A stretch of 64,000 bases of DNA from Paraburkholderia diazotrophica (GTDB taxonomy: Bacteria > Pseudomonadota > Gammaproteobacteria > Burkholderiales > Burkholderiaceae). Of the stretch, positions 18,814 to 27,673 are shown piece by piece (the first letter of the stretch is position 1; the number at the start of each line of letters is the position of its first letter). A program made the position numbers and the translations under genes. The DNA lies in contig NZ_FNYE01000001.1 in the NCBI RefSeq assembly GCF_900108945.1, positions 522,764 through 586,763 of the forward strand. The letters are read 5' to 3'. Under the pieces are notes generated by a model. It made no database searches. It saw only the letters and a program-made list of their open reading frames with translations, and had not been told where the DNA came from.

Positions 18814-19170
18814 ATGCTGCGGGTTTTGATTTGCGCCGGCGCGCTCGCTGTGCCGTTGACGGCTGCCGCGTTCACGGGGGGCGACCTCAACAAGCTGTGC
18901 ACGAAGACGGACGTTGCGTCCCGTAGCGCGTGCGCAGCGTACATCGAAGGCGCCGCGGACGGTGTCTTCAACACGATCGATGCCATCGGCGGGACGACGG
19001 GCCCGCGCGTCGGCCAGTACTTCTGCTTGCCGCCGGACGCACGCTCACAACAGCTGACGGACGCCGTGCGCAAGTACATCGCCGACAATCCGAACGTCGC
19101 CGGCTACAACGCGAGCACGGCCGTCTCGCTCGGGCTCGGCAAGGCGTTCCCCTGCAAGTCGGGTAGCTGA
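18814..19170 (+). CDS. Rap1a/Tai-like small secreted protein
   Basis: 118 residues with a clear signal peptide (MLRVLICAGALAVPLTAAAF). The mature part has the four cysteines and central region typical of the Rap1a/Tai family (FTGGDLNKLCTK, SACAAYIEGAADGVF, QYFCLPP, AFPC). The founding members neutralise type VI secretion amidase effectors, but the domain also occurs in proteins with no known toxin, and none is visible nearby. AGGAAGG precedes the ATG. 110 bp after the ankyrin gene, and followed by a strong terminator that probably closes both. Confidence 0.75.
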   Translation: MLRVLICAGALAVPLTAAAFTGGDLNKLCTKTDVASRSACAAYIEGAADGVFNTIDAIGGTTGPRVGQYFCLPPDARSQQLTDAVRKYIADNPNVAGYNASTAVSLGLGKAFPCKSGS

Positions 19171-19217
19171 CCGGCGGCGGGCATCGCGCCCGCTGCGCCC
19201 GTCCACGCCACATTCCG

Positions 19218-19253
19218 ACGCGCGCCGTGTTGCATGCACGGCGCGCGTTTTTG
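19218..19253 (+). terminator. Rho-independent terminator after Rap1a-like gene
   Basis: A perfect 12-bp stem (ACGCGCGCCGTG with CACGGCGCGCGT) around a 7-base loop is followed by five T residues. Located 47 bp after the stop codon. The rest of the gap to 19539 should hold the otsA promoter; no other feature was recognised there. Confidence 0.92.
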
Positions 19254-19539
19254 CGCTTGCGGCGCGTGTGCTTTATTGGCGTTTCGCTCTTCATCTACGC
19301 TTCGATTGTGAGTGCTTTACTGCGCCGTTTTTCGTTGCTTGCGCGCGCCTCATGCTCTGTTCATCGCTGTTTCCCCCCGTAACGGCGGGCAGCGCCGATG
19401 CGGCCGGTCTTTTTGCCTATGCCTTCCGGATGTGCACAAATGTGCAACTGATCCGGTGCAACCGCGGTCGAACCAACACTGAACAACGCGCGCCGGCCAC
19501 GACGACCGGCCGCCTCAACGAAAGTGGAGGGACAGCAAC

Positions 19540-20973
19540 ATGGGCCGACTGATCGTCGTGTCGAATCGCGTGGCAACGCCGACGGAAACCAGGGGCTCGG
19601 CGGGCGGGCTGGCCGTCGGCGTATTCGGCGCGCTCAAGGACACGGGCGGGGTCTGGTTCGGATGGAGCGGCGACGTCGTCAGCGAAACGGTCGCCAACGC
19701 CGGGCCGACACTCGAAGTGGACGGCCCCGTGACGTTCGCCACCACAGGGCTCACGCGCAAGGACTACGACCAGTACTATCGCGGCTTTTCGAACGCGACA
19801 CTGTGGCCAGTCTTCCACTACCGCAACGATCTCGCGCGCTACGAGCGCGACGAGTACGCGGGCTACCGGCGCGTCAACGCATGGCTCGCGCACAAGCTGA
19901 TCAGGCTGCTCCAGCCCGACGACATCATCTGGGTTCACGACTATCACCTGATTCCATTCGCCGAAGCGCTGCGATCCGAGGGTGTGTCGAATCGCATCGG
20001 ATTCTTCCTGCATATCCCGTTTCCATCGCCGCAGATTCTGCTCAACATCCCGCCGCACGAAGAACTGGTCAAGTCGTTGTGCTGCTACGACCTGTTGGGC
20101 TTCCAGACCCAAAACGACGAGCTTGCGTTTCACGACTATCTGTCGAGGCACGCGCGCGGCACCGTATCGGACGATGGGCATGTCGAAGCGTTCGGCCGCA
20201 AGCTGCGCACGGGTGTGTACCGGATCGGCGTGCTCCCCGATGAAATCGCCGAGCAGGCGAAGCGGTACGAGAGCCGTCAGCATGTGCTCGACCTGAAGCA
20301 GAGCCTCGAAGGGCGCAAGCTGATCATGAGCGTGGACCGGCTCGACTATTCGAAAGGGCTCGTCGAGCGATTTCGCGCGTTCGAGGCGCTGCTGGAGCGC
20401 TCGCCCGAGTGGCGCGGCAATGTCTCGCTCGTCCAGATCGCGCCGCCGACGCGCTCCGATGTCACGACATACCAGGACATTCGTCAGCAACTCGAATATG
20501 AAGCAGGGCGTATCAACGGAAAATACTCAGGTCTTGACTACACGCCTATCCGTTATCTGAACCAGCAATACGACCGCTGGAAACTGATGTCGCTGTTCCG
20601 CGAATCGCAGGTCGGTTTTGTCACGCCGCTGCACGACGGGATGAATCTGGTCGCAAAGGAATACGTGGCCGCGCAGAATCCCGACGATCCGGGCGTGCTG
20701 GTGCTCTCGATGTTCGCGGGCGCGGCGGCGGAACTGAAGGGCGCGCTGATCGTGAATCCACACGATTCGATCGGCATGTGCGAAGCGTTGCAGCAGGCGC
20801 TGGCGATGCCGCTCGCGGAGCGCCAGCAGCGCCACGAAACGGATATGGAGGCATTGCGCAAGAACGATCTCGGCGTGTGGCGCGACTCGTTCCTGCGCGA
20901 TCTGCGCAATGTGCCGGCGCCCGCTGAATTTCCTGAGAGCTGGTCGTCGGCGAAACAGGCGAGGGATACATGA
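19540..20973 (+). CDS. otsA: Alpha,alpha-trehalose-phosphate synthase (UDP-forming)
   Basis: 477 residues, normal for OtsA. Retaining GT20 enzyme joining UDP-glucose and glucose-6-phosphate. Starts MGRLIVVSNRVA; has DIIWVHDYHLIPFA (active-site HDYH), MSVDRLDYSKGLVER and TPLHDGMNLVAKEYVAAQ, all standard. GGAGGG sits 7 bases before the ATG. No trehalose-phosphatase gene (otsB) is present in the window. Trehalose is an osmoprotectant, which fits other stress-type genes nearby, but no shared regulation is visible. Confidence 0.95.
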   Translation: MGRLIVVSNRVATPTETRGSAGGLAVGVFGALKDTGGVWFGWSGDVVSETVANAGPTLEVDGPVTFATTGLTRKDYDQYYRGFSNATLWPVFHYRNDLARYERDEYAGYRRVNAWLAHKLIRLLQPDDIIWVHDYHLIPFAEALRSEGVSNRIGFFLHIPFPSPQILLNIPPHEELVKSLCCYDLLGFQTQNDELAFHDYLSRHARGTVSDDGHVEAFGRKLRTGVYRIGVLPDEIAEQAKRYESRQHVLDLKQSLEGRKLIMSVDRLDYSKGLVERFRAFEALLERSPEWRGNVSLVQIAPPTRSDVTTYQDIRQQLEYEAGRINGKYSGLDYTPIRYLNQQYDRWKLMSLFRESQVGFVTPLHDGMNLVAKEYVAAQNPDDPGVLVLSMFAGAAAELKGALIVNPHDSIGMCEALQQALAMPLAERQQRHETDMEALRKNDLGVWRDSFLRDLRNVPAPAEFPESWSSAKQARDT

Positions 20974-21049
20974 TGCGTCGCAGGAATTCATTCGCGATCC
21001 GGATCAATCTCGACCGTTCCGAAGGAAATGCCCGTCGTTCGGAGCGCGG

Positions 21050-21256
21050 ATGCTGAGCACGCTTGCGATCGCTAATTATCGGTCGCTTCGCGATCTGATC
21101 GTTCCGCTTCGGCTGAACATCGTCACGGGACCCATTCGAAGCGGCAAGTCGAGCGTTCGCCGCGTGTTGCGTGTGCTGGCCGCGACGGCGCGCGGCAGTG
21201 TCATTGCGTCGCTCGCGCGAGCGATCTGCCCGCACGGGAAGCGGCCTGCGCGATAA
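21050..21256 (+). pseudogene. 5' remnant of an AAA-family (RecF/SMC-like) ATPase
   Basis: 68 codons. The first 60 residues read as the N-terminus of a predicted ATPase family (LAIANYRSLRDLIVPL, then Walker A GPIRSGKSS and VLRVLAATARG). The frame then changes to unrelated residues and stops. Intact members run to several hundred residues, so this looks like the surviving 5' end of a gene whose remainder is deleted. The rest of the gap to 21640 shows no gene I can support. Confidence 0.6.
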
Positions 21257-21640
21257 CGCCGTGCATCGCGAAGGGCTACACGAAATGCGCGTGATGCGCG
21301 ACGAACCTGGCACCGTAATCGAGTGTTTCCCGACTGTAACAGCGACATGCAATTGAAATACCCCACAGTCTTTAGAGAAACGCCAGGCAATAATCCGTAG
21401 ATGGAAACGAGAGGTGCCGGGTGAAGAGGCGGCGAAGCGCACCTTCCTCTGCCGAACCAACGGCGCCGCTTAGGGGTTGTCCGGGTTGACCGGCGTTCGA
21501 CCCGAGCCGGGCGGCGCATCGACGCGTGAGCGTCCATTGAACCGTCGCCCCGTGTTTGATCGGCCGTCTGCGTGCTGGCATACTCGTTCGCCACCGACTC
21601 GCCGCAGCGGGCCCGCATCGTTGTCCGCCTGGAGACACAC

Positions 21641-22714
21641 ATGAGAATTGCGCAGATCGCCCCTTTGACGGAATCCGTGCCGCCGAAACTGTATGGCGGC
21701 ACCGAACGGGTCGTGTCGTACATCACCGAGGCGCTCGTCGACCTCGGGCACGATGTGACGCTCTTTGCAAGCGGCGACTCCGTCACGAGCGCGAAGCTCG
21801 AAGCGGTGTGGCCGCGCGCGCTGCGGCTCGATCCGGGCATTCGAGACCGCATCGCGCCGCACATGCTGCTGATGGAACTCGTGCGCCGTCAGGCCGAAGA
21901 TTTCGACGTGCTCCATTTCCACATGGACTACTACTCATTTTCGGTGTTCAAGCGCCAGGACACGCCGTTCGTGACGACGTTGCACGGACGTCTCGATCTG
22001 CCGGAGCAGCAGCCGGTGTTCGATACGTTCAACACGGCACCCGTCATCTCGATCTCGAACGCGCAGCGTCATCCGCTGCCGCAGGCGAAATGGCTTTCCA
22101 CCGTCTATCACGGGCTGCCCGAAAAACTCTACATGCCGCAGCCCGTCGAGCAGAAGTACCTCGCGTTCCTCGGGCGCATTTCGCCTGAAAAACGTGTCGA
22201 TACGGCCATCCGCATTGCGGGCCGCTGCGGGCTGCCCATCCGCATCGCTGCGAAGGTGGACGCCGCCGACCGCGAGTACTTCGAACGCGACATCAAGCCG
22301 CTGCTCGATCTGCCGTATGTCGAATACATCGGCGAGATCGCCGACGATCAAAAGGCCGAATTCCTGTCGGGCGCGCATGCGCTGCTGTTTCCGATCGACT
22401 GGCCCGAGCCGTTCGGGCTCGTCATGATCGAGGCGATGGCGTGCGGCACGCCCGTCATCGCGTTCAATCGCGGCGCGGTGCCCGAAGTCGTCGACGACGG
22501 CATTTCAGGCTTCATTGTCGAAGACGAAATCGGCGCGGTGGCCGCGATCAATCGTCTGCACAAGCTGCCGCGCGCGCTCGTGCGCAAGCGCTTCGAAGAA
22601 CGCTTCACGTCGCACCGGATGGCGCGGCAGTACATCGAGGCGTATCAATCCGTGATCCGCGCGCAGAAGCGCTCTCGCTTCAAGGTGATCGACGCGTCGT
22701 CGAGCACCACCTGA
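21641..22714 (+). CDS. Family 4 glycosyltransferase
   Basis: 357 residues. GT-B fold: N-terminal acceptor domain beginning IAQIAPLTESVPPKLYGGTERV, and a donor domain with LAFLGRISPEKRVDTAI and the nucleotide-sugar motif EPFGLVMIEAMACGTPVIA near residue 255. The N-terminal motif is typical of GT4 enzymes found as stand-alone genes near trehalose or glycogen functions. GGAGA sits before the ATG. Acceptor and sugar unknown. It is separate from the exopolysaccharide locus. Confidence 0.88.
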   Translation: MRIAQIAPLTESVPPKLYGGTERVVSYITEALVDLGHDVTLFASGDSVTSAKLEAVWPRALRLDPGIRDRIAPHMLLMELVRRQAEDFDVLHFHMDYYSFSVFKRQDTPFVTTLHGRLDLPEQQPVFDTFNTAPVISISNAQRHPLPQAKWLSTVYHGLPEKLYMPQPVEQKYLAFLGRISPEKRVDTAIRIAGRCGLPIRIAAKVDAADREYFERDIKPLLDLPYVEYIGEIADDQKAEFLSGAHALLFPIDWPEPFGLVMIEAMACGTPVIAFNRGAVPEVVDDGISGFIVEDEIGAVAAINRLHKLPRALVRKRFEERFTSHRMARQYIEAYQSVIRAQKRSRFKVIDASSSTT

Positions 22715-22778
22715 CGCGTGTCCGCACAGTCCACGTCGGCAGACGCAAAGGATCGCGGACAAAAATCACGCAAAAAGA

Positions 22779-22811
22779 AAGGGCGATGCAGTAATTAGCT
22801 GCATCGCCCTT
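22779..22811. terminator. Bidirectional terminator between convergent genes
   Basis: A perfect 13-bp stem (AAGGGCGATGCAG with CTGCATCGCCCTT) and a 7-base loop lie between the glycosyltransferase stop and the SYLF gene stop. Its A/T-flanked arms fit termination from either side. Confidence 0.8.
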
Positions 22812-22968
22812 CGTCCTATTCGCCGCCGGCGATCTGCGACGCCGCACGGTTGATGACAGCCTGCCGGAACACCGGCTGCCTTGCGGATTTGCGTCCGCGT
22901 CCCGTCGTCGTGCGCGAGAGCGGCCCGGCCTCGATGCACGGAGGAAGACGGGCCGCGGCGTCACATCG

Positions 22969-23556
22969 TCAGATCTTCAGCCGCGATACCTTCGTGCCGT
23001 TCAGCGACACGTCCGCCATCAGGCCGGCATTCGTCAGCACGAAGGCCTGGACGGGGGCGGTGGCCGTCGTCGTGTCGACGGCGCCGTTCGCGCCGATCTT
23101 GACGAGCGCGACCGACGCATCCACGCCCGCCGACCAGCCATCCGAATTGCGGAATTTGTCGAGCGCGTCCTGCGTCATGAAGAGGAAGATGATTGCCTTC
23201 GACTGCGCGCCCGCCGTCAGGCCGAACGAGCCGGAGACCGTGCTGTAGTACCCGACGGAGTGGCCGCCGACGCGCAGCGCGCCTTCACCATACTGTCCGC
23301 CGACGACGAAGCCGACCTGCAGCACGGACGGGAATACGAGTACGCCACGCGCCTTCGAAACAAGCTCGCGCGACCCGCTGACCGAGGTGTACAGGCGCGA
23401 CATCGTGCCGTCGACGCTGGCGTCGATCGACTGGCGTTTGGACATGTCGGTAGCGGCCGATTCCCCGCTGCTCTTGGTGGTGGTGCAGCCGGCCAGTGCA
23501 AGGCTTCCGAAAGCGAGCGCGGCGGTACTCTTCAGAATGAAGTTTCGTCTTTGCAT
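22969..23556 (-). CDS. SYLF/YSC84-domain lipoprotein
   Basis: 195 residues. N-terminal signal with lipobox (LALAGCTTT), so likely membrane-anchored in the periplasm. The mature region matches the lipid-binding SYLF (YSC84) domain: RELVSKARGVLVFPSVLQVGFVVGGQYGEG and a C-terminal VDTTTATAPVQAFVLTNAGLMADVSL. The domain binds phosphoinositides in eukaryotes; the bacterial role is not defined. GGAGAA precedes the ATG. Confidence 0.9.
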   Translation of the reverse strand: MQRRNFILKSTAALAFGSLALAGCTTTKSSGESAATDMSKRQSIDASVDGTMSRLYTSVSGSRELVSKARGVLVFPSVLQVGFVVGGQYGEGALRVGGHSVGYYSTVSGSFGLTAGAQSKAIIFLFMTQDALDKFRNSDGWSAGVDASVALVKIGANGAVDTTTATAPVQAFVLTNAGLMADVSLNGTKVSRLKI

Positions 23557-24001
23557 CGTTTTTCTCCATCGTGGTTCCGGGGTGCAGCCTCAGTTCACGC
23601 GGGTTGCCTGTTTAGTTATATCACACGCACAAGAAAGCAAAAGTCTTGCGAACACCGCGCAAACCCTTGTGCGACGGGGACTCCGGGGATGGCAGCGAAT
23701 CGTTGGGTAATTCTGGCCGGTCGGCGGCCGTATACCGCAATCGCGGCCGGGCAGTGTCGAACGATCGCGCGACGTCATACGAATGGCTCGCTTCGCCGCG
23801 CTCTCCGTGCCATCCGGCTACCCGGAAAGCAGGGCGTATTTACCGGTTTTTGCAGCGCGAAAAAATGGCTCGAAAGCCAATGGAAAGTGTTGCGGGAATG
23901 CCGCATCAGCATCTGTTGCTCCACGCATCCACATGCGGGCCGCATCGCCACAACTTCAGTGGCGAGCGAGCGCGCTCCGAGCACGCGAGCCAGGCAGTGC
24001 G
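23557..24001. other. Intergenic region without recognisable gene
   Basis: 445 bp between two minus-strand genes. It should contain the SYLF gene promoter at its left end. ORFs here have no plausible start or family resemblance, and no repeat or terminator was recognised. Confidence 0.55.
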
Positions 24002-24448
24002 CTAGTGATTCGCCGTGCTGTTGTTCACGGGCGGCCGCCGCAGCGCGCGCCGTACGATCCCGATGACGAAGCCGATCGCGAAGATCGTTGCGGCCGGCAC
24101 GACCCAATAGCCGACGAACGCATGCCACAGGTAGCTCGCGAGCGTGCTCTTGCGGACCTCGTATTCGTTGAGCGCGTCCTGCTGACGCGGCGCGTTGGCC
24201 GCGAGCACGTCGGCGGGACAGCCGGCCGCGCGCGCATCGTCGGGCTTGCCGCGGCAGCGCGCGGCGGCGCCGGCGGCGCGTTGCGCGTCGGTGAGCTGCC
24301 AGGTCGTGAGCGCGTTGTTCAGGTCGACCCGGTTATAGGCCATCTCCTCCTGAATCTCGCGCACGGCGACGATCGCCACGGGCACCGCCCAGAATACGAT
24401 CACCACCAGCCAGCGACGCAGCCAGCGATTCTTGTGTCTCCCAACCAT
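24002..24448 (-). CDS. Small two-helix membrane protein of unknown function
   Basis: 148 residues. A basic N-terminus (MVGRHKNRWLRRW) leads into membrane helix 1 (VVIVFWAVPVAIVAV, residues 14-30). A soluble loop of about 75 residues with two Cys follows, then helix 2 (VVPAATIFAIGFVIGIV, about 115-135) and a basic tail. A GGAGG ribosome site supports this start rather than the in-frame ATG at 24487. I do not recognise the family. The loop is probably periplasmic by the positive-inside rule. Confidence 0.75.
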   Translation of the reverse strand: MVGRHKNRWLRRWLVVIVFWAVPVAIVAVREIQEEMAYNRVDLNNALTTWQLTDAQRAAGAAARCRGKPDDARAAGCPADVLAANAPRQQDALNEYEVRKSTLASYLWHAFVGYWVVPAATIFAIGFVIGIVRRALRRPPVNNSTANH

Positions 24449-24792
24449 CCTTGCCTCCGTGCGATGCGCGAGGGGCATCAACGACAAGCTGGCGGCCCGC
24501 GGGACTTGTTTTAGGAGGGGTGGGCCGTCTGTGTGCAGCCATCATAGAAGAAAATGGCCCGCAAAGTGCAGGGCGCGATGCACCGGGCAGCGTTGATAGG
24601 TGCGCGGCGTCCCAAGGGCGCAAATCGCGGGCGCGTGACGTGACGCGTGACGCCGGCAATGCGCACGGACCGAGCGCAAAAAGAACACCGGCGCCCACAC
24701 CAACGGACGCCGCTTTCCGCGCTTTGCTGTTCGATTGCGCTTCGCCCCGCTTAAGGATGACGCCACGAGAACGACAGCGAACCGAACCTTCG
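24449..24792. other. Intergenic region without recognisable gene
   Basis: 344 bp between two minus-strand genes. Overlapping ORFs on both strands look like composition artefacts. A short imperfect direct repeat of GCGTGACG lies near 24633-24652; no other feature was seen. Confidence 0.5.
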
Positions 24793-25086
24793 TTAGCCCT
24801 TGTTGCTCAGACAGGTCTTCATGAACGCCTTGCGATCGTCGCCTTTCTTGTCGCCGGCTTGCGTGTTGCACATCTTCATCTTGTCCTGTTGCGACATCGG
24901 CGTCGAAGCAGCCGCCGGCGTGGCCGACAGGCAGCTCTTCATGAACGCCTTGCGATCGTCGCCTTTCTTGTCGCCGGCCTGCTTGTTGCAATCGGCCATC
25001 TTCGTTTGCTGGCTGTTCGCGGCGAATGCCGGCGACGCGAGCAAGCCCGTCAGGGCGAGGGCGGTGATAATGGCTTGCATCTTCAT
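24793..25086 (-). CDS. PsiF-repeat protein
   Basis: 97 residues. Signal peptide (MKMQAIITALALTGLLASPAFAA), then two copies of the PsiF repeat, each with the pattern C-N-x-QAGDKKGDDRKAFMK-x-CLS. PsiF is a phosphate-starvation-inducible protein in E. coli; its role is unknown. The two coding repeats are identical over 43 bp (24816-24858 and 24936-24978, 120 bp apart), pointing to recent internal duplication or conversion. GGAG precedes the chosen ATG. Confidence 0.9.
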   Translation of the reverse strand: MKMQAIITALALTGLLASPAFAANSQQTKMADCNKQAGDKKGDDRKAFMKSCLSATPAAASTPMSQQDKMKMCNTQAGDKKGDDRKAFMKTCLSNKG

Positions 25087-25331
25087 GGGACACTCCATCA
25101 CGGGTTGTGGATGTTGTTGATTCTCGTGAGACGGGCTTCGAGCCGGGCGGGTCGCCGCCTTCGCTGTGATTGGCCGTCACCATTGCTTCGCATGGTGCCT
25201 GTCAGAACGAACGGACAGGGCAATCGGTTGACCGGCACACCGTTCGGAATGCACAGGTATTTCCCCAGGACCGCTAGCGCAAATAGTCGGTACCGCTATG
25301 CTTGAATCGTAACCATCCAGGAGTTTTCACT

Positions 25332-25628
25332 ATGCACTATCTGTTGATCTACGATGTGTCATCCGATTATCTCGAACGCCGCGCTGAATTTCGTGGCGCG
25401 CATCTAAAGCTCGCGTGGGCGGCCGCCGGGCGCGGCGAGTTGCTGTTGGCGGGCGCGCTGGCCGATCCCGTCGATACCGCCGTGCTGCTGTTCGAAGCCG
25501 ATTCGCCCGAAGTGCCCGAAGCGTTCGCCAAAGCGGACCCGTACGTGCTCAATGGGCTCGTCACGCAATGGCGCGTGCGTCCCTGGACGACCGTCGTCGG
25601 CGAACGCGCGTCGACGCCCGTTCGTTGA
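25332..25628 (+). CDS. YciI-like protein
   Basis: 98 residues. Starts MHYLLIYDVSSDYLERR and contains FRGAHLKLAW and DPYVLNGLVTQWRVRPW, the YciI-family pattern with the conserved His and Asp. A ferredoxin-like fold is expected; function unknown in most members. AGGAG precedes the ATG, supporting it over the in-frame ATG at 25302. Confidence 0.88.
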   Translation: MHYLLIYDVSSDYLERRAEFRGAHLKLAWAAAGRGELLLAGALADPVDTAVLLFEADSPEVPEAFAKADPYVLNGLVTQWRVRPWTTVVGERASTPVR

Positions 25629-26220
25629 TCGCGCATCCTTCGCTTGCACACTGCGAGTGCATCGCGGAAGACAAAACGACGGCTTGCCGAAGCGGTCAAG
25701 AGCGCCTCGCGCAGCGGAAAATATGCGGCTCAAATAGAAAATCCGTCTGCGCGATGTCGTTTTATGCCTGGCTCATTAAGTTGAATCCACCTGCGCCTGT
25801 TTTGTTGCGCGCCTTCCACGTTCACACACATTTGTCATCGCGTCGGCGCGAGCATTGATACGGTGTCGCGCGCCGTTCATGCATTGCGCGACACGTCATC
25901 GCCGACGTCGTTTCCGTGACAGTGGAGCCTTAAAGGACAGAGCAAAAAGGACAAGTTTGTTTCTATCCGTAACACTTGCATTCAGTCATATTCAGACAAA
26001 CCTTGGCGATGGTATGCTTCGTGCACCAATTCTCCCATGCACGAGTGAGACCACGTTTTGTGCGTCGTACGGGTGAAACAGCGCACTATCGATGTGCGGT
26101 TTCCTAATACCGGCGCAAGAACGTATAAGCATATTTGTGCAACCGGGGCACGACACGAACCGTCCGATGAAGTTCGTGAATGTCCAAGCCGCGGCCAGGC
26201 CAGGCTGCGTGGAGAACTCA
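25629..26220. other. Long intergenic region upstream of the transposase-derived protein
   Basis: 592 bp without a supportable gene. The right part (25930-26130) is more AT-rich than its surroundings and probably carries the promoter of the next gene; it contains a short direct repeat ATTCAG-TCAT-ATTCAG at about 25980-25995. No transposon ends or target-site duplications were recognised. Confidence 0.5.
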
Positions 26221-27513
26221 ATGTTTTTCGATGAGCTAAGCAATGACGAATGGGCTCAACTGGCAGCGCTCGTTTCCGACGAGCCAGCCGTCCGTCTGAA
26301 CCGACGCGGACGGCCCCGCGCCGAACCGCGCATCGTGACAAACGCCGTCCTGTGGATCCTGACCACTGGCGAACCCTGGTCAAAGCTTCCCGGTCGCTAT
26401 CCGTCAGGCCCTACGTGCCGGCGACGATTCGAAGAATGGCTGGCCAACGGCACGCTGGCCGAGATGATCCGCCGCCTCACGCGAAACGGGCGCGCGTTCG
26501 CCTACATTCCCGAGCCCACGCCGCCTGCTCCGCCCAAGCCCGCACCCGTACCCATACACGTTGCGGAAGCGCCGAAGCCGCGCGACGAGCTTGCGCGCGG
26601 CGTCTACTGGAAGAGCCCCGAGACGTGGAAACCGGCTGCCGACGAGCCGGGCGCCACGAACGGCTCGTCGTTCGGCTGGCACGCGCTCGCGCCGATGGCC
26701 GACATCACGCGTCAGCTCGCGGGCTCGGCGGCCGTCGAGACGGGTTTCATCGATTCGCGCGCGCACACGATCGGTCCTGTGCCTTCGGACGATGCGTTGA
26801 CTAAACCGCAGGTCCTCGGCGCACCGACGAGGGCGCCTCTGACGCTCGATACGGCCCGCATGCAGCCGGATGCACCCGCACCCGCAACTCACGGGCACGA
26901 AGGACAAGGCTACGAAGCCCGCGACGACAGCGCGCCGACGACCAGCGTCCATCACGCGCCACTATGGATCGGCCACACGGAACCGCGCGGCCTGCAGTTC
27001 GCCGACCGCCACGGGTACGTGGTCTATGTCGCGGCGGAGCGCGTGCCCAACGAGATGTTCCGCGCGTGGGCCGAGATCATGAAGGATGGTAAGCGCGTCG
27101 AGCGTTCGGGACTGATCGGTCCGCGTTTCGCCGATGCCGATGCCGCGCATCGTTTCGCGCTCGACTGGGCGCGTCAGTGGATCGATCGCGAATGCCGTGT
27201 CCACGAAGCGGCGGAAGAGCAAGCGAAACAGAAGGCGAGTGTGATTGCGCCGCTGAGCGTCACGGCCGACGTCAGGCCGGTGGCGCGCGCGATCCCCGAA
27301 CTCACGCCGACGCCCGCGCTGATAACGTCGAATGCAGCCGCGCCTGGCGCATCGCCGGTTGCGTCGTCCGTTGCGTCGTCGGGCAATCCGCATCTGCCGC
27401 AGCCGCTGAATCCGCGTGTGATGCCGTTGCGCCGCTATCCGTCCACGGATACGACGAAGGACACCGCTGTCGAGCGTTATCCGTCGAATCCGAAATTGAT
27501 CACGCACGTCTGA
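26221..27513 (+). CDS. Transposase-derived DNA-binding domain fused to a novel C-terminal region
   Basis: 430 residues. Residues 1-90 match the N-terminal (DUF4096-type) domain of IS5-family transposases: LSNDEWAQLAALV, RRGRPRAEPRIVTNAVLW, TTGEPWSKLP and CRRRFEEWLANGT. The DDE catalytic domain that should follow is absent. A proline-rich linker comes next (about 100-125), then low-complexity sequence, then a compact block at about 245-325 (LWIGHTEPRGLQFADRHGYV to DWARQWIDRE), and an Ala/Ser/Pro tail. No inverted repeats flank it. It is convergent with bceA at the edge of the exopolysaccharide locus. I infer a domesticated DNA-binding protein, perhaps a regulator; the C-terminal block is not recognised. 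GGAG precedes the ATG. Confidence 0.75.
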   Translation: MFFDELSNDEWAQLAALVSDEPAVRLNRRGRPRAEPRIVTNAVLWILTTGEPWSKLPGRYPSGPTCRRRFEEWLANGTLAEMIRRLTRNGRAFAYIPEPTPPAPPKPAPVPIHVAEAPKPRDELARGVYWKSPETWKPAADEPGATNGSSFGWHALAPMADITRQLAGSAAVETGFIDSRAHTIGPVPSDDALTKPQVLGAPTRAPLTLDTARMQPDAPAPATHGHEGQGYEARDDSAPTTSVHHAPLWIGHTEPRGLQFADRHGYVVYVAAERVPNEMFRAWAEIMKDGKRVERSGLIGPRFADADAAHRFALDWARQWIDRECRVHEAAEEQAKQKASVIAPLSVTADVRPVARAIPELTPTPALITSNAAAPGASPVASSVASSGNPHLPQPLNPRVMPLRRYPSTDTTKDTAVERYPSNPKLITHV

Positions 27514-27673
27514 AATTGCGGCGCCCGTGCGCAAACGTTTGCCAAAGCGAAGAAACGGGTGGCTTCTGCATCCGCGCGGGCCGCTCGCGCGCGGATTCAT
27601 CTTCGATATTGCGCGTGGGTCTCGTCGAACCAGGTCACGCAACATACATGGCGGGTACCGCACGCCATCCGTA

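Noticed and set aside
25855..26076. 73-codon ORF in the long intergenic region
   Set aside because: No ribosome site, arginine-rich start, and no resemblance to a known family.
26092..27673. Active insertion sequence around the transposase-like gene
   Set aside because: No DDE domain, no terminal inverted repeats and no target duplication were found; only the DNA-binding domain is present.
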